NCBI GenBank assembly: GCA_040222235.1 | Contig: JAVKDO010000044.1 | Location: 22,439 to 86,438, forward strand | Reading direction: 5' to 3' | DNA from: UBA6059 sp040222235 | Lineage (GTDB): Bacteria; Bacteroidota; Bacteroidia; Cytophagales; Cyclobacteriaceae | DNA: 64,000 nucleotides | Shown here: positions 42,136 to 51,703 of the stretch, piece after piece | Position numbering within the stretch: position 1 is the first letter of the stretch | Layout: each line of letters opens with the position of its first letter | Translations under genes and position numbers: made by a program | Notes under the pieces: generated by a model | What the model was told of the DNA's origin: nothing | Databases searched by the model: none | What the model saw: the letters and a program-made list of their open reading frames with translations, nothing else

Positions 42136-42185
42136 GGCGGTATGGACGGGACTCGAACCCGCGACCTCCTGCGTGACAGGCAGGT
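42136..42185 (-). tRNA. tRNA-Asp (GTC) 3' half, probable attachment site
   Basis: Read on the minus strand it contains the anticodon arm CCTGC-CTGTCAC-GCAGG (anticodon GTC), the variable region, the T arm with TTCGAGT, and the 3' acceptor strand CCATACC followed by G73 and CC. The D arm and 5' acceptor strand (expected GGTATGG) are missing: homology stops at the anticodon stem near 42185. This is not a working tRNA. The 3' part of a tRNA beside an integrase is the classic duplicated end left by integration into a tRNA gene. Confidence 0.85.
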
Positions 42186-42273
42186 TGCTAATGTATCAAA
42201 TTAGGGGTTAAGTAACTTAAAATGCTGTTTAAAGACTTTAAGTGGTGGCATTTTTCAAAATTATACCGTATAT

Positions 42274-42295
42274 TGTTTGCACAATGTTTGCACAA
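42274..42295 (+). repeat. tandem 11-bp direct repeat before the integrase
   Basis: TGTTTGCACAA occurs twice in direct succession (42274-42284 and 42285-42295), 2 nt before the integrase ATG at 42298. It could be an integrase or regulator binding site that controls integrase expression. Confidence 0.6.
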
Positions 42296-42297
42296 TT

Positions 42298-43527
42298 ATG
42301 ACGCTACGATATAAACTTGATAAACGGAGGAAAAATAAGAAGGGTGAAAGTCACGTAAGGCTTTGGATCATTCATAATAGAACAAGCTCAATAATTACGG
42401 CTGGTTTTATGGCTCATCCTAATGAATGGGATGAGAAAAATGAACGCCTCAGGAGCTCTTCCAAATCAGTGACTAACGTCACTCGATTCAACAATAATTT
42501 GGCTCATAAAAAAGCTCAATATCAAGAAGTAGTATCCGATTTAGAAAGAGAAGGGGAACTTGATATGCTTAATGCCAGTCAATTGAAAAGTCGACTGCTT
42601 TCCAAGCCAAAAGAGATTAAGACTGTTTTTGAGTATATCGAAGAACTACATAATAACCATGAGAGCGTGAATGGTGAAGGTACAGCAGGAAGGTATAAAG
42701 ATGTTTATAATAAGCTAAAGAAGTATAACCCAAGGAGGAACTTGAGTTTCACTGATATCAACTACAGTTTTTTGAAGAAAATTGAGAGTGATCATTTCGC
42801 TGCTGGGAATAAACCCGGCTCACTATCTGTATACTTAAGAACACTTCGATCAATCTACAATGAGGCTATAAAAGCTGGATATGCAAATCAAAAGTTTTAT
42901 CCATTTAATGATTATAAAATTAAAAAGGGAGAACCCCAACGAACAGCGCTTCCTGAAAACGATTTTAAAAAAATATTATATTCAGATTATAAAGAAGGGA
43001 GCGCGCTTAGAATTGGTCGTGACTATTACCTGATGAGTTATTACCTACAAGGTATAAACTGGAAGGATATGTGTTTACTTCGTTATGGCAACTTTAGTAA
43101 AGATCTGTCAAGGCTGAGCTACATCAGAATCAAGACAAAAAAACCATTCAATATAAGACTTGATCAAAAATTGATTGACCTAATAAACGCTTACAAGACC
43201 ATTGATTTAAGCAACGATAGAGATTTTGTATTACCAATACTGAAATTAAGCGACCCTGAAGAACACTATGCTAAAAAGATCAAAAATCGTAGACTCAAGA
43301 TTAATAGCTACTTAAGAGCTATTAGTAAAGACTTAGAAATAGCGAAATTTTCATTTTATACAGCTAGGCATACTTATGCTACGATGCTATGGAAAAAAGC
43401 TGGTTCTGCTTCGGTGGCTCAGATGAGTCTCGGACACCAAACTGAGAAACAAACCCAGGAGTATCTGGCTCATTTCGGCAATAAAGAGGTGGACGATGCA
43501 ACTGAAGGCTTATTTAATGAACTGTAG
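42298..43527 (+). CDS. tyrosine-type site-specific integrase
   Basis: The ATG at 42298 gives 409 residues (a TTG at 42277 would add seven). The N-terminus (MTLRYKLDKRRKNKKGESHVRL) is the arm-binding domain of Bacteroidota integrases; about 95-190 is the SAM-like core-binding domain; the catalytic domain follows, with ARHTYATMLW (Arg II with its His), GHQTEKQTQEYL (His and nucleophile Tyr). The first catalytic Arg, normally in a (L/A)RG motif, is Q251 in YLQGINWKDM. CTnDOT IntDOT also lacks Arg I and is active, so this need not mean loss of function. Its place next to a tRNA-Asp fragment supports integration there. Confidence 0.9.
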   Translation: MTLRYKLDKRRKNKKGESHVRLWIIHNRTSSIITAGFMAHPNEWDEKNERLRSSSKSVTNVTRFNNNLAHKKAQYQEVVSDLEREGELDMLNASQLKSRLLSKPKEIKTVFEYIEELHNNHESVNGEGTAGRYKDVYNKLKKYNPRRNLSFTDINYSFLKKIESDHFAAGNKPGSLSVYLRTLRSIYNEAIKAGYANQKFYPFNDYKIKKGEPQRTALPENDFKKILYSDYKEGSALRIGRDYYLMSYYLQGINWKDMCLLRYGNFSKDLSRLSYIRIKTKKPFNIRLDQKLIDLINAYKTIDLSNDRDFVLPILKLSDPEEHYAKKIKNRRLKINSYLRAISKDLEIAKFSFYTARHTYATMLWKKAGSASVAQMSLGHQTEKQTQEYLAHFGNKEVDDATEGLFNEL

Positions 43528-43678
43528 AAAGAGTATTTTTTGGTTGAATGTAGGTATTTCACAAAAACCCTTTGCTACTCCTTTAAGTCCTCAGAAAATC
43601 GTGTACTTACCTGATTAATTTAGCTGGTTTAGGGCCTAATGGACACTACGCATAGTTGGCTTGTTTTTTCAAGTATTT
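43528..43678. other. gap between the integrase and the GH2 gene
   Basis: The two genes are convergent. No gene, tRNA or clear terminator is seen here. Confidence 0.3.
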
Positions 43679-46015
43679 CTAATAGTCAGACCAAGTTATG
43701 GGTATCAGTCCTTTAGATATGGCAGTAATATTTAATGTCTCCAGATCCCCCCTAAAAAGTATCGTAGCAATTCCTGCCTCAGCGACGACTGGGTTAGTGC
43801 CAATTAGTTGACCAGGTCCGTTTAATTCGAAAGTGACCTCATGACTACTTGACGGTACAATGCTACCTTGCCCATCGGCAACCTTGGCGTAGACAAAAAC
43901 GATATCATCAGACTCATTGGAAAAGCCGCCATCTAGGTCAATCTGTAATACAAGAGAATGAGCCTGTTTGGATGTAGAGACCATATCAGTAACTACCGTT
44001 TGCCCGCCGATAAAACCAATGGCCTTTAGTTGTCCGGGCTCAAATTGGCCGAGCTCAAACCGAAACGGAGGGTGCTCCAGATGGTCAGAGAACGCATCAA
44101 CAGTTGGCTTTTGTTTAGCTATGAGACTATCATTGAGATACAGCTCGACTTCTTCGCAGTTGCTAAACACCCTCACATCTGTTGGAGAGTCCTCTGTCCA
44201 ATAACTGGCTATTTTCACCATTGGGCCTTGTTCGACAAGCTGATGATCGATGGTTTCGTCAGCTGGCCGCTGGCTCTGATAGAAGTAGTACGCAAACTTA
44301 GGTATACGGAAAATATCTGAAATACCGGAGGCCTCCAGGTCATCCGCATACCCTCGGTTATAGTCAAACATCAGCCAGTTGGCATGACCGATGGTATTCT
44401 TGCCTTTCCTGTTGGAGTTGGCTGCTTCCTGAAAATTGAGCGCTTGTTGTAGTAGGCGCTGTTCGCCATGAGCTCGTAGTTGTCGGCTGTTTCTTTCTTC
44501 GTCCGATAGGTCTTCGAAGGCGGTCTGGTTAAAGCCGGCGTTGTGCGCGTAGTACTCCCAGTCACCATACTCGGCGATGAAAAGATTTCTTCCACCGTTC
44601 TTATAATCACTCCAGTAATGCGGAGGCTTGGCGTGCTGCCTTGCGGGGATGAACAAATCATAAGTAGGATGATCTATCCATCCCGCTGTGTAGATATCAT
44701 CAAACGGGAGCTCATCTCGCAGAATGTCATTGGCTTCTTTCATATATTCATCAGTCATGCCTGACTCATTAAGGGATACTTCCCAGAATACCACTGACGG
44801 GTGATTTCTGTCTCGACGAACCATATCCTTGACATCTTGTAAAGAATTATCAACGAAATCCCCTTCTTCATAATGTTGCCAGCCGGGAATGGCATTCATG
44901 ACCAGGAGACCCAGTTCATCGCATGCATCCAAAAAAGATTCATCCTGTGGATAGTGGCTCAACCGGACCATGTCAAAACCAGCATTTTTGATCTTCAATG
45001 CATCTCGGTAGTTGGCATTATTGGAGATGGCATAGCCGACATGGGGGTACTCCTGATGCCTGTTGGTACCCCTAATGAATTGCTTTTCTCCATTGATAAA
45101 GAAGCCATCATCAGACAGCACTATATCCCTTATCCCAACTTTGTCCGTGATGCGCTCATATACGATTCCGGTAGGGGAGGTTATCTCAATCTCCAGGTCG
45201 TATAGGTTGGGAGTGACGGTTGACCAAAGCAATGGCGATTCGATCTCTATCGGTAAAGCAGTAGTCTCATTACCCAAGTTCGGAAGTGCTATTTGCTTTT
45301 CGTATTCATAAACGGAAGATCCATTGGACAGTCTTACGCTGACTTTCACTTCTTCCTTAGCGTCGATTCTATTTCCTACCTGAATAATCAGACTGCCTCT
45401 GGCTGCTTTATCTGAAGCTTCATCAAAGTGGAGAAGCCATCCAGCCTCTCTGTCATTTTCAAGAAAAGGATCTGTGATATGGATATCGCCTTTACGAATT
45501 AGCCAGACATCTCTGTAGATGCCGCCATAGTAGTTGAAGTCCAAACCAGCAAGAGGTTTGCCTGGAGGAATGGTGGAGTTGTCAGTATTGAGTATTTCTA
45601 CGCTTATTTCATTTGTACCTTCAAGAGCATGGTCTGTCAGGTCTACCGAGAATGGCAAATAGCCTCCAAAGTGCTCTTTGATTTTTGTGCCATTGACAAA
45701 TACTGTGGCATGGTGCATGACACCTTCGAAATGAAGTAGAGTCTTGCCCATGTAGCTTTGTTGAACTTCAATTTTTTTTGAGTAGGTGAGCTTACCTTGC
45801 CATTGGTCATTGACGACTAATGGTTCTATTCTCGGCGTATGCGGTAAGTTCACAGGTGAACCGTCCATGTCGCCATCAATTTTGACTATCCAGCCCTCGT
45901 TGATATTTATCCTGGCTCCATGGGCTATTATGTTGCCAGCAACAGCATCTTTAGTTGGAAGTTGGCAGGATTGAATTGTCGCTATGCATGCGATAATAAA
46001 GAGGCGAATTCTCAT
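43679..46015 (-). CDS. GH2-family glycoside hydrolase (beta-galactosidase-like), lipoprotein
   Basis: 778 residues. The start MRIRLFIIACIATIQSC ends in a lipobox-like IQSC. A galactose-binding-like beta sandwich follows (about 60-185), then an Ig-like domain, then the TIM barrel with NRHQEYPHVGYAI, acid/base E417 in WEVSLNESGM and nucleophile E482 in NLFIAEYGDWEY, then C-terminal Ig-like domains (VYAKVADGQGSIVPSSSHEVTFELNG). GH2 enzymes remove terminal beta-galactosyl, beta-glucuronosyl or beta-mannosyl units; beta-galactosidase fits the two GH53 endo-galactanases in the locus. It is divergent to the surface lipoprotein gene at 46335. Confidence 0.88.
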   Translation of the reverse strand: MRIRLFIIACIATIQSCQLPTKDAVAGNIIAHGARININEGWIVKIDGDMDGSPVNLPHTPRIEPLVVNDQWQGKLTYSKKIEVQQSYMGKTLLHFEGVMHHATVFVNGTKIKEHFGGYLPFSVDLTDHALEGTNEISVEILNTDNSTIPPGKPLAGLDFNYYGGIYRDVWLIRKGDIHITDPFLENDREAGWLLHFDEASDKAARGSLIIQVGNRIDAKEEVKVSVRLSNGSSVYEYEKQIALPNLGNETTALPIEIESPLLWSTVTPNLYDLEIEITSPTGIVYERITDKVGIRDIVLSDDGFFINGEKQFIRGTNRHQEYPHVGYAISNNANYRDALKIKNAGFDMVRLSHYPQDESFLDACDELGLLVMNAIPGWQHYEEGDFVDNSLQDVKDMVRRDRNHPSVVFWEVSLNESGMTDEYMKEANDILRDELPFDDIYTAGWIDHPTYDLFIPARQHAKPPHYWSDYKNGGRNLFIAEYGDWEYYAHNAGFNQTAFEDLSDEERNSRQLRAHGEQRLLQQALNFQEAANSNRKGKNTIGHANWLMFDYNRGYADDLEASGISDIFRIPKFAYYFYQSQRPADETIDHQLVEQGPMVKIASYWTEDSPTDVRVFSNCEEVELYLNDSLIAKQKPTVDAFSDHLEHPPFRFELGQFEPGQLKAIGFIGGQTVVTDMVSTSKQAHSLVLQIDLDGGFSNESDDIVFVYAKVADGQGSIVPSSSHEVTFELNGPGQLIGTNPVVAEAGIATILFRGDLETLNITAISKGLIPITWSDY

Positions 46016-46334
46016 GTTGATGTGTTGATTACAAAACGATTCAAAGTTGGTTGAATCATCCTTCTTGAGTATCTGACATTCTCTTCACCAAGGGTGTGTA
46101 AAATCATCAGAATGATAATTCGAAGTATTAGAAAAGCCCCAGTGCTCTGCTCATTCGGGTAGATGAATCTGAAATCGACATAATCTACTGGTTGAAAACA
46201 CCCCACCCTTTTGACGAGAATAAAGGACATCTTTGGCCCTACGAGTTCTGATTTTTGTTGTGAGAGTGGCTTGAGCTTCAGACGTTTCAACTCGGGCTCC
46301 CTCTGATTCCATATTGTAAACAAAAAAAGAAAGA
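46016..46334. promoter_or_regulatory. divergent promoter region of the polysaccharide locus
   Basis: A 319-nt gap between the divergent GH2 gene and the surface lipoprotein gene. It must hold both promoters; open reading frames crossing it are not convincing. No clear dyad was found. Confidence 0.4.
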
Positions 46335-47513
46335 ATGAAGAATTTAGCCGAAAAATGGAACCGGGTGGCAACTACGCTAGTGATGGCATTGATCGTAACG
46401 ATCAGCTCATGTGGCGAAGATGATGGCCCGGCGGAAGAAGTATTTGCGGATCCTACAGTTGAGATCACTGCACCGACTGATTTGAGTAATCTACAGGTCT
46501 TGGTGGCAAGTCCGATTACATTGACACTTATGGTTGAGGCTGAGGCTGGCTTGAGTAGCGTTAGCCTGGATGGAAGTAGCATTAAGACCTACTCACAAGG
46601 TGAGCTGTCAGATACGTTTGACTATGAATTTATCCCTTCTGAAAATGGCACTTTTAGTTTGACTTTCACGGTAGAAGACGCCCGTGGCACTATGGCCCAG
46701 AGTGCTAGTGTGAGTGTGGAAGCAGTGGGTGATCCAGGCTTCTTGTTGGCGGACTTTGGTGGTGAAGCCACCTCTACCGTGACCTTGGCGAGCATCGACC
46801 CTGACTACTGGGATGCAGATCGCGTGGTGACGACTTTCGATGTGAATGGTAGTTTGACTTCCAGTGCTACATTCGAAAATGTCAATAACCAATTCACGAT
46901 AGTCTCAGGAGCAGATAATCCTGATGCAGAGGCTGATTTAGTTTTTCAAGGAAAGGCTTTGCGGGTAGAGAAGAACCCGGCTCCCTGGGGAACTGCTGGA
47001 TGGTCTCATATCATGTTTGACTTTGGCACGAACATAGAGCAGGCCACCGTAGAGGCGCTACCGCAATTGAATGGAGAGTTGACAGGATTAACCCCTGGAA
47101 GTAAAGTGGTAGAGGTAGATGTCTACTATGACGATGCTGGCATAAGCTTTGATCAATTGATTGGAGATAGTCCCGCAGTTGGTGATGCTGCGCCTTTTGG
47201 GTCGGATAGGAGCCTGGGGTATTCCTTTTTCTTGATGTTGACCAAGCACGAAGATCATAGGTTCAATCCTGATGGTGCTGGTGCGTACATTGGTTACAGA
47301 GAGTACCTCACAGAGGCCAATACTTGGACAACTTTACGTTTTGATGAGCTGTATTTGGAGAGTGTTGGCAACTTCTTTGGGTCAGATAATGAAAACGCCG
47401 CTTCGTCGGATGAGGTAGATGCTATTAAGATTATTGCTGGAGGCGGTTATGGAGATGGTCAGTCTGCTAATGCCATTTATTTCAGAAATCTCAGGATCGT
47501 AGATGTCCAATAA
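46335..47513 (+). CDS. surface lipoprotein of the polysaccharide locus, probably glycan-binding
   Basis: 392 residues. The N-terminus has a lipoprotein signal (VMALIVTISSCGEDDG). Residues about 35-130 form an Ig-like/PKD-like domain (PTVEITAPTDLSNLQVLVASPITLTLMVEAEAGLSSVSLDG), and the rest a jelly-roll-like domain (FLLADFGGEATSTVTLASIDPDYW ... IKIIAGGGYGDGQSANAIYFRNLRIVDVQ) of the kind found in carbohydrate-binding or laminin-type surface glycan-binding proteins. The acidic CGEDDG after the lipid Cys resembles the export signal to the outer surface. It has its own terminator and is separate from the SusCD operon. Confidence 0.65.
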   Translation: MKNLAEKWNRVATTLVMALIVTISSCGEDDGPAEEVFADPTVEITAPTDLSNLQVLVASPITLTLMVEAEAGLSSVSLDGSSIKTYSQGELSDTFDYEFIPSENGTFSLTFTVEDARGTMAQSASVSVEAVGDPGFLLADFGGEATSTVTLASIDPDYWDADRVVTTFDVNGSLTSSATFENVNNQFTIVSGADNPDAEADLVFQGKALRVEKNPAPWGTAGWSHIMFDFGTNIEQATVEALPQLNGELTGLTPGSKVVEVDVYYDDAGISFDQLIGDSPAVGDAAPFGSDRSLGYSFFLMLTKHEDHRFNPDGAGAYIGYREYLTEANTWTTLRFDELYLESVGNFFGSDNENAASSDEVDAIKIIAGGGYGDGQSANAIYFRNLRIVDVQ

Positions 47514-47544
47514 AGATGATTACGCTTGATTAATTGTTAAATGG

Positions 47545-47568
47545 AAAGGGGCATACGCCCCTTTTTTT
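47545..47568 (+). terminator. rho-independent terminator after the surface lipoprotein gene
   Basis: AAAGGGGC (47545-47552) pairs with GCCCCTTT (47557-47564) around a 4-nt loop, followed by a T run to 47568. It ends the lipoprotein transcript before the sensor gene. Confidence 0.93.
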
Positions 47569-47612
47569 GTTCATTCGAGATTATTGGATAAGTTGAAGTC
47601 ATACCCGTAAGC

Positions 47613-50600
47613 ATGAACAGAGTACTTGTCGTATTTTTTATTTGGAGTCTTAATACTTCAGCTCTAGCCCAGAGTCATGAACGATTCTATAATATCACCC
47701 GACGGGATGGCTTATCATCTGGATCCGTCACCAGTATTGTACAAGATGCGAAAGGGCTGGTTTGGATCGGCACCAAACAGGGCGTTAATAGGTATGACGG
47801 GCATGACTTTGTAGAGTATCATACCGGCAATTCGCAGCTTAGGTCAAATGATATCTCGGCGTTGATCATCGATCACACTGAGCGCCTATGGATAGGTACT
47901 AATGGTGGTGGACTCTACTATCTGGATCATTCCAGCGGGCAAATAGCATCTTATGATGATGAAGGTCTGGGATCGAAGATTATGACCATGCGCATGGGGT
48001 TGGATTCCAGCCTTTGGGTACTCTCTGATCAGGGCATCACCAACCTTAGCCCGGTACAAAGCCCAACTACTCGCTACCTACGGCCAGAGCTATCTACCGT
48101 CGCTAGCGCAATGAATCTAAGCACAGACACGCGATGGATCGGAACTTCTACAGGTATATTGATCGAGATGGATAGTAATGATTCTTTTCTCTCCTATGAC
48201 TTGTCATCTAACTGGCCGGGAGCGACGATTCAGACCATCCATCCGACTGGGAATGGTGAGATCCTTATTGGTACGCGCCAATATGGCTTGCTGATGCTGG
48301 ATCAAAGGCTCGATTCTATTTACCGACACCCGCTACCCGCGGTGGATGTGAGAGATATTATACAAGATAAGGAAGGTGTCATTTGGATAGGTACGGATGG
48401 GCAAGGTGTCTTCAGTATCGCTAAAGGCGAGATCGCTAACTACATGCACCTCACTTCCAATGCTAATTCGCTGGTAAGCAATGCGATCCATACCTGCTTT
48501 GAAGACCTCAATGGAAACTTGTGGTTTGGGAGTGCTTGGGATGGCATCAGTATGATAGATCGCCAGTTCAAAGCCCTGAGTTTTATATACAGCGATTTTA
48601 AGGGGGAAGTGGAGTCTGGCATACTCAACATCTACATCGAAAAAAACAATCTTTGGTTCGGTACCGACGGCCTGGGATTATCTATTCAGGATAAGGGTAG
48701 GCTGAGTAGAGATGTCACCGATATCATTCCGCCTACCTCCTACATACAGTTTATCGATAAGCTGGATGGGCGATACTGGTTTGGAACTTTCCAATCGGGA
48801 CTTTATGTGATCGAAGACAAGCCAAATGGCGGTATCCTCCACCTCACCTCAAGATCAGGACTGAGCCATGATGACGTTAGAGATATAGAGCAGCTTGATG
48901 ATCATAGATATCTGGTAGCTACATGGGGAGGTGGACTTAATCTATACAATGATCGTAGTGGCAGGATCAGAAAAATGGGTGTGGGCACTGATATGCCCAT
49001 CGATGTGGTAGTCCTAGAGCGAATGAGTGTTGATGAGATCCTCGTTGGGACTTTTGGACAAGGCTTGTTTTCTTTCAATAGCAGCGACTTGACCTTGCGT
49101 CCATCGCTCTCCAATCTTAAGAATGTAATCTCTATAAAGAAGCACAAGGAGGGGGTTTGGTTAGGTACCTGGGGGCAGGGGTTACATTTTTCTACTGCTC
49201 CATTCGCTGAGAGTCAACCAGTCTTAGATGAGGAGCTACCCGGTAACGCTAATGTAATCTCCATTACGGGTGCGGATCAATCTACCAATATCTGGATAGC
49301 CACGAGCGAAAGAATATTTAAAGTATCTCCGGATCTTGAAGTGCAGTCATTGCCTCTGACCTCAGAGGAATTCCACATCAATGCAGCTCGTATAGATGAC
49401 TCAGGTAAAGTTTATTTTGGAAGCACCGATGGTGTTATCTCATTTGATCCCCAAGATATCGATAATTCGAGTGTTAAGGACATAGAGATACTTGGAGTAG
49501 ATGTTCTCGATCAACCGCTACGGGCATTGGATAAGTACGTATCTGGTAGTGATCGGCTTACGCTGGAATATGATCGTAATTTCCTGACCTTTCGGTTTGC
49601 CACACCATTGTATCCCAGTGCAAGAGACGAGACCTACGAGGTACAACTCATGCCATCCAATGCGGACTGGATAGATGTTGGAGAAGAGCGATCCATCACC
49701 TATGCCAACTTAAAACCTGGAGGCTACACTTTCAAGGTACGCAATAGCCATTCGGAAATAGAAGAACGTATCCAATTCGTCATTCTCAACCCGTGGTGGA
49801 AGACCTGGTGGGCATATACCATCGTCTTAGTGCTATTCTTCAGCCTGTTGTACTCGTTCCGAAGGTATTCTGTGAATTTGGAAATGGTAAAAAAGAGGCT
49901 GGAGATTGAGACGATCAAGCACGAAAAAGAATCGGAAATCAATGACATCAAGCAGCGGTTTTTTGTCAATGTATCTCATGAGATCAGGACACCACTTACC
50001 CTGATCATCGGTGAGATAGAGCAACTGGCATTGAAGATAGGAGGCGATAGGGCAGTAGCCAATGCCATCAACAACGTGCGCAACAACGGCAACCATTTGA
50101 TACAATTGGTCAATGAGTTGCTGGACTTTAGAAAGCTAGATGAAAAGGGTATGCGGTTAAAAGTCGCGGAAGGCAACTTTGTTGTTTTTTGCCGAGAGAT
50201 ATTCCTGTCTTTTAGCAATAAGGCGGACGCTCAGTCTATAAATTATGTCATTCGATGCGATCAAGAGGAATTGCTCCTCTGGTATGATCGAGACCAGCTA
50301 GAAAAGGTGTTTTACAACCTCCTGTCCAATGCCTTCAAAAACACCCCGGCTGGTGGGAAGATAGAGTTTTTCATAGAAAGGCAAGAGGCTCACGTGCGCG
50401 CCACGATCAAAGACATTGGTCTTGGCATACCCAACAATGAGATTGAGGATGTCTTTAAGCGATTTTATCAAAAGGAGAACGACCTGAATAGTAGCCGAAA
50501 GGGTTTTGGCATAGGGCTGTCAATAGTCAAGGACATCATCAACCTTCACCATGGCACCATCTCTGTCGAAAGCGAGGAAGGCCATGGTAGCTGTTTTAGC

Positions 50601-51488
50601 ATCGAATTGCGTCCTGGCAGAGAGCATTTTGAGGAGCAAGACCTGATCGACCAATTTGAAAACAGCGACGCATTGACCGGGTATGAGGCTATAGAGGCCC
50701 TGCAGGTAGGAGAGCCTTCTGATAAGAAGCGCAAAGAGCAGATCATGATTGTAGAAGACAATGTCGACATCCGAAGGTTTATGCGCGATGTACTGTCCTC
50801 AACGTTTGAAGTGACAGTGGCGGCCGATGGCTTGGAAGCCTACGATTTGATACAGCAAAGCTTACCTGATCTCATTCTATCTGACGTGATGATGCCGGGC
50901 ATGGATGGCATCACGTTGACAAAAAATGTAAAACAGAATGCCACCACCAGCCATATCCCTGTGATACTGCTCACAGCGCGTACAGGTGCGATCTTTAAAA
51001 AGGAAGGTTACGAAACGGGCGCTGATGACTATATCACCAAGCCCTTTAATTCTGCCGTACTCATTAGCCGTATTGAAAACATCCTGAAATCGCGGAAGGC
51101 CCTGACTAACCAGATCAGAAATAAGTTAGCCGTGAGACCTGAGGACCTCAATCTCACCACACCTGATGAACGGTTCCTCAAAGAACTGGTAGGCGTGATC
51201 CAGTCTAACCTTGATAACTCTGACCTCAACGCTAAGCTACTTGCCAGCGAAATGGGTATGAGCCATTCGGTCATTTACAAAAAAATAAAAGCACTCACAG
51301 GGCTCAAGTTGGTTGAGTTCATCAGGGAGTACAGGTTGCAACAGGCCGCAGATATGCTGGCGAAGTACAAGTTGAGTGTCGCAGAGGCATGCTACAAGGT
51401 TGGATTTTCTGATAAGAAGTATTTCAGTCAGATATTCAAAAAGAAGTTCGGCCAACTGCCAAGTGAGTACACTTTACCCTCAAAATGA
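47613..51488 (+). CDS. hybrid two-component system sensor-regulator (HTCS) of the polysaccharide locus
   Basis: 1291 residues. After a signal peptide, about 25-640 carries two-component-regulator propeller repeats (for example ITRRDGLSSGSVTSIVQDAKGLVWIGTKQGVNRYDG), then a Y_Y_Y domain (about 655-720) and one transmembrane helix (about 729-755). Inside the cell are a HisKA with phospho-His H789 (VSHEIRTPL), a HATPase, a receiver with phospho-Asp D1091 (ILSDVMMPGMDG) and a C-terminal AraC-type HTH (about 1185-1290). HTCS proteins sense a periplasmic oligosaccharide and activate the linked PUL. It lies directly before the SusC gene, on the same strand. Confidence 0.95.
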   Translation: MNRVLVVFFIWSLNTSALAQSHERFYNITRRDGLSSGSVTSIVQDAKGLVWIGTKQGVNRYDGHDFVEYHTGNSQLRSNDISALIIDHTERLWIGTNGGGLYYLDHSSGQIASYDDEGLGSKIMTMRMGLDSSLWVLSDQGITNLSPVQSPTTRYLRPELSTVASAMNLSTDTRWIGTSTGILIEMDSNDSFLSYDLSSNWPGATIQTIHPTGNGEILIGTRQYGLLMLDQRLDSIYRHPLPAVDVRDIIQDKEGVIWIGTDGQGVFSIAKGEIANYMHLTSNANSLVSNAIHTCFEDLNGNLWFGSAWDGISMIDRQFKALSFIYSDFKGEVESGILNIYIEKNNLWFGTDGLGLSIQDKGRLSRDVTDIIPPTSYIQFIDKLDGRYWFGTFQSGLYVIEDKPNGGILHLTSRSGLSHDDVRDIEQLDDHRYLVATWGGGLNLYNDRSGRIRKMGVGTDMPIDVVVLERMSVDEILVGTFGQGLFSFNSSDLTLRPSLSNLKNVISIKKHKEGVWLGTWGQGLHFSTAPFAESQPVLDEELPGNANVISITGADQSTNIWIATSERIFKVSPDLEVQSLPLTSEEFHINAARIDDSGKVYFGSTDGVISFDPQDIDNSSVKDIEILGVDVLDQPLRALDKYVSGSDRLTLEYDRNFLTFRFATPLYPSARDETYEVQLMPSNADWIDVGEERSITYANLKPGGYTFKVRNSHSEIEERIQFVILNPWWKTWWAYTIVLVLFFSLLYSFRRYSVNLEMVKKRLEIETIKHEKESEINDIKQRFFVNVSHEIRTPLTLIIGEIEQLALKIGGDRAVANAINNVRNNGNHLIQLVNELLDFRKLDEKGMRLKVAEGNFVVFCREIFLSFSNKADAQSINYVIRCDQEELLLWYDRDQLEKVFYNLLSNAFKNTPAGGKIEFFIERQEAHVRATIKDIGLGIPNNEIEDVFKRFYQKENDLNSSRKGFGIGLSIVKDIINLHHGTISVESEEGHGSCFSIELRPGREHFEEQDLIDQFENSDALTGYEAIEALQVGEPSDKKRKEQIMIVEDNVDIRRFMRDVLSSTFEVTVAADGLEAYDLIQQSLPDLILSDVMMPGMDGITLTKNVKQNATTSHIPVILLTARTGAIFKKEGYETGADDYITKPFNSAVLISRIENILKSRKALTNQIRNKLAVRPEDLNLTTPDERFLKELVGVIQSNLDNSDLNAKLLASEMGMSHSVIYKKIKALTGLKLVEFIREYRLQQAADMLAKYKLSVAEACYKVGFSDKKYFSQIFKKKFGQLPSEYTLPSK

Positions 51489-51595
51489 AAGCTTAATGTC
51501 GTTTTGGACCGCTCCTTTCGAAAATCCCCCTCCTCATCGCTCATTTTCTCTACTCCTTATTTAGCAGCACAGGTGACATTTGGAAGCTAATAACC

Positions 51596-51694
51596 ATGGA
51601 AATGAAGAAAGGAGAATTGAAAATAGGTCTGACGATGATTGCATTGGGGGTGATTTTTATTTTCCTGCTTATGAATATCCTCAATGTCATCTAA
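51596..51694 (+). CDS. 32-residue single-helix membrane peptide before SusC
   Basis: A short open frame starting MEMKKGELKIGLTMIALGVI and ending FIFLLMNILNVI, with TAA at 51692-51694. A basic N-terminus is followed by a hydrophobic helix of about 20 residues. It lies 9 nt before the SusC start at 51704, in the same direction, downstream of the sensor. It could be a small membrane peptide or simply a leader that affects SusC translation. Whether it is translated is unknown. Confidence 0.4.
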   Translation: MEMKKGELKIGLTMIALGVIFIFLLMNILNVI

Positions 51695-51703
51695 AAACAC
51701 GAA

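Noticed and set aside
42136..42185. functional tRNA-Asp
   Set aside because: The D arm and the 5' acceptor strand are absent, so it cannot fold into a full tRNA.
46151..46582. 143-residue minus-strand open frame across the divergent region
   Set aside because: It overlaps the lipoprotein gene start (signal peptide and lipobox on the plus strand) and has no domain features.
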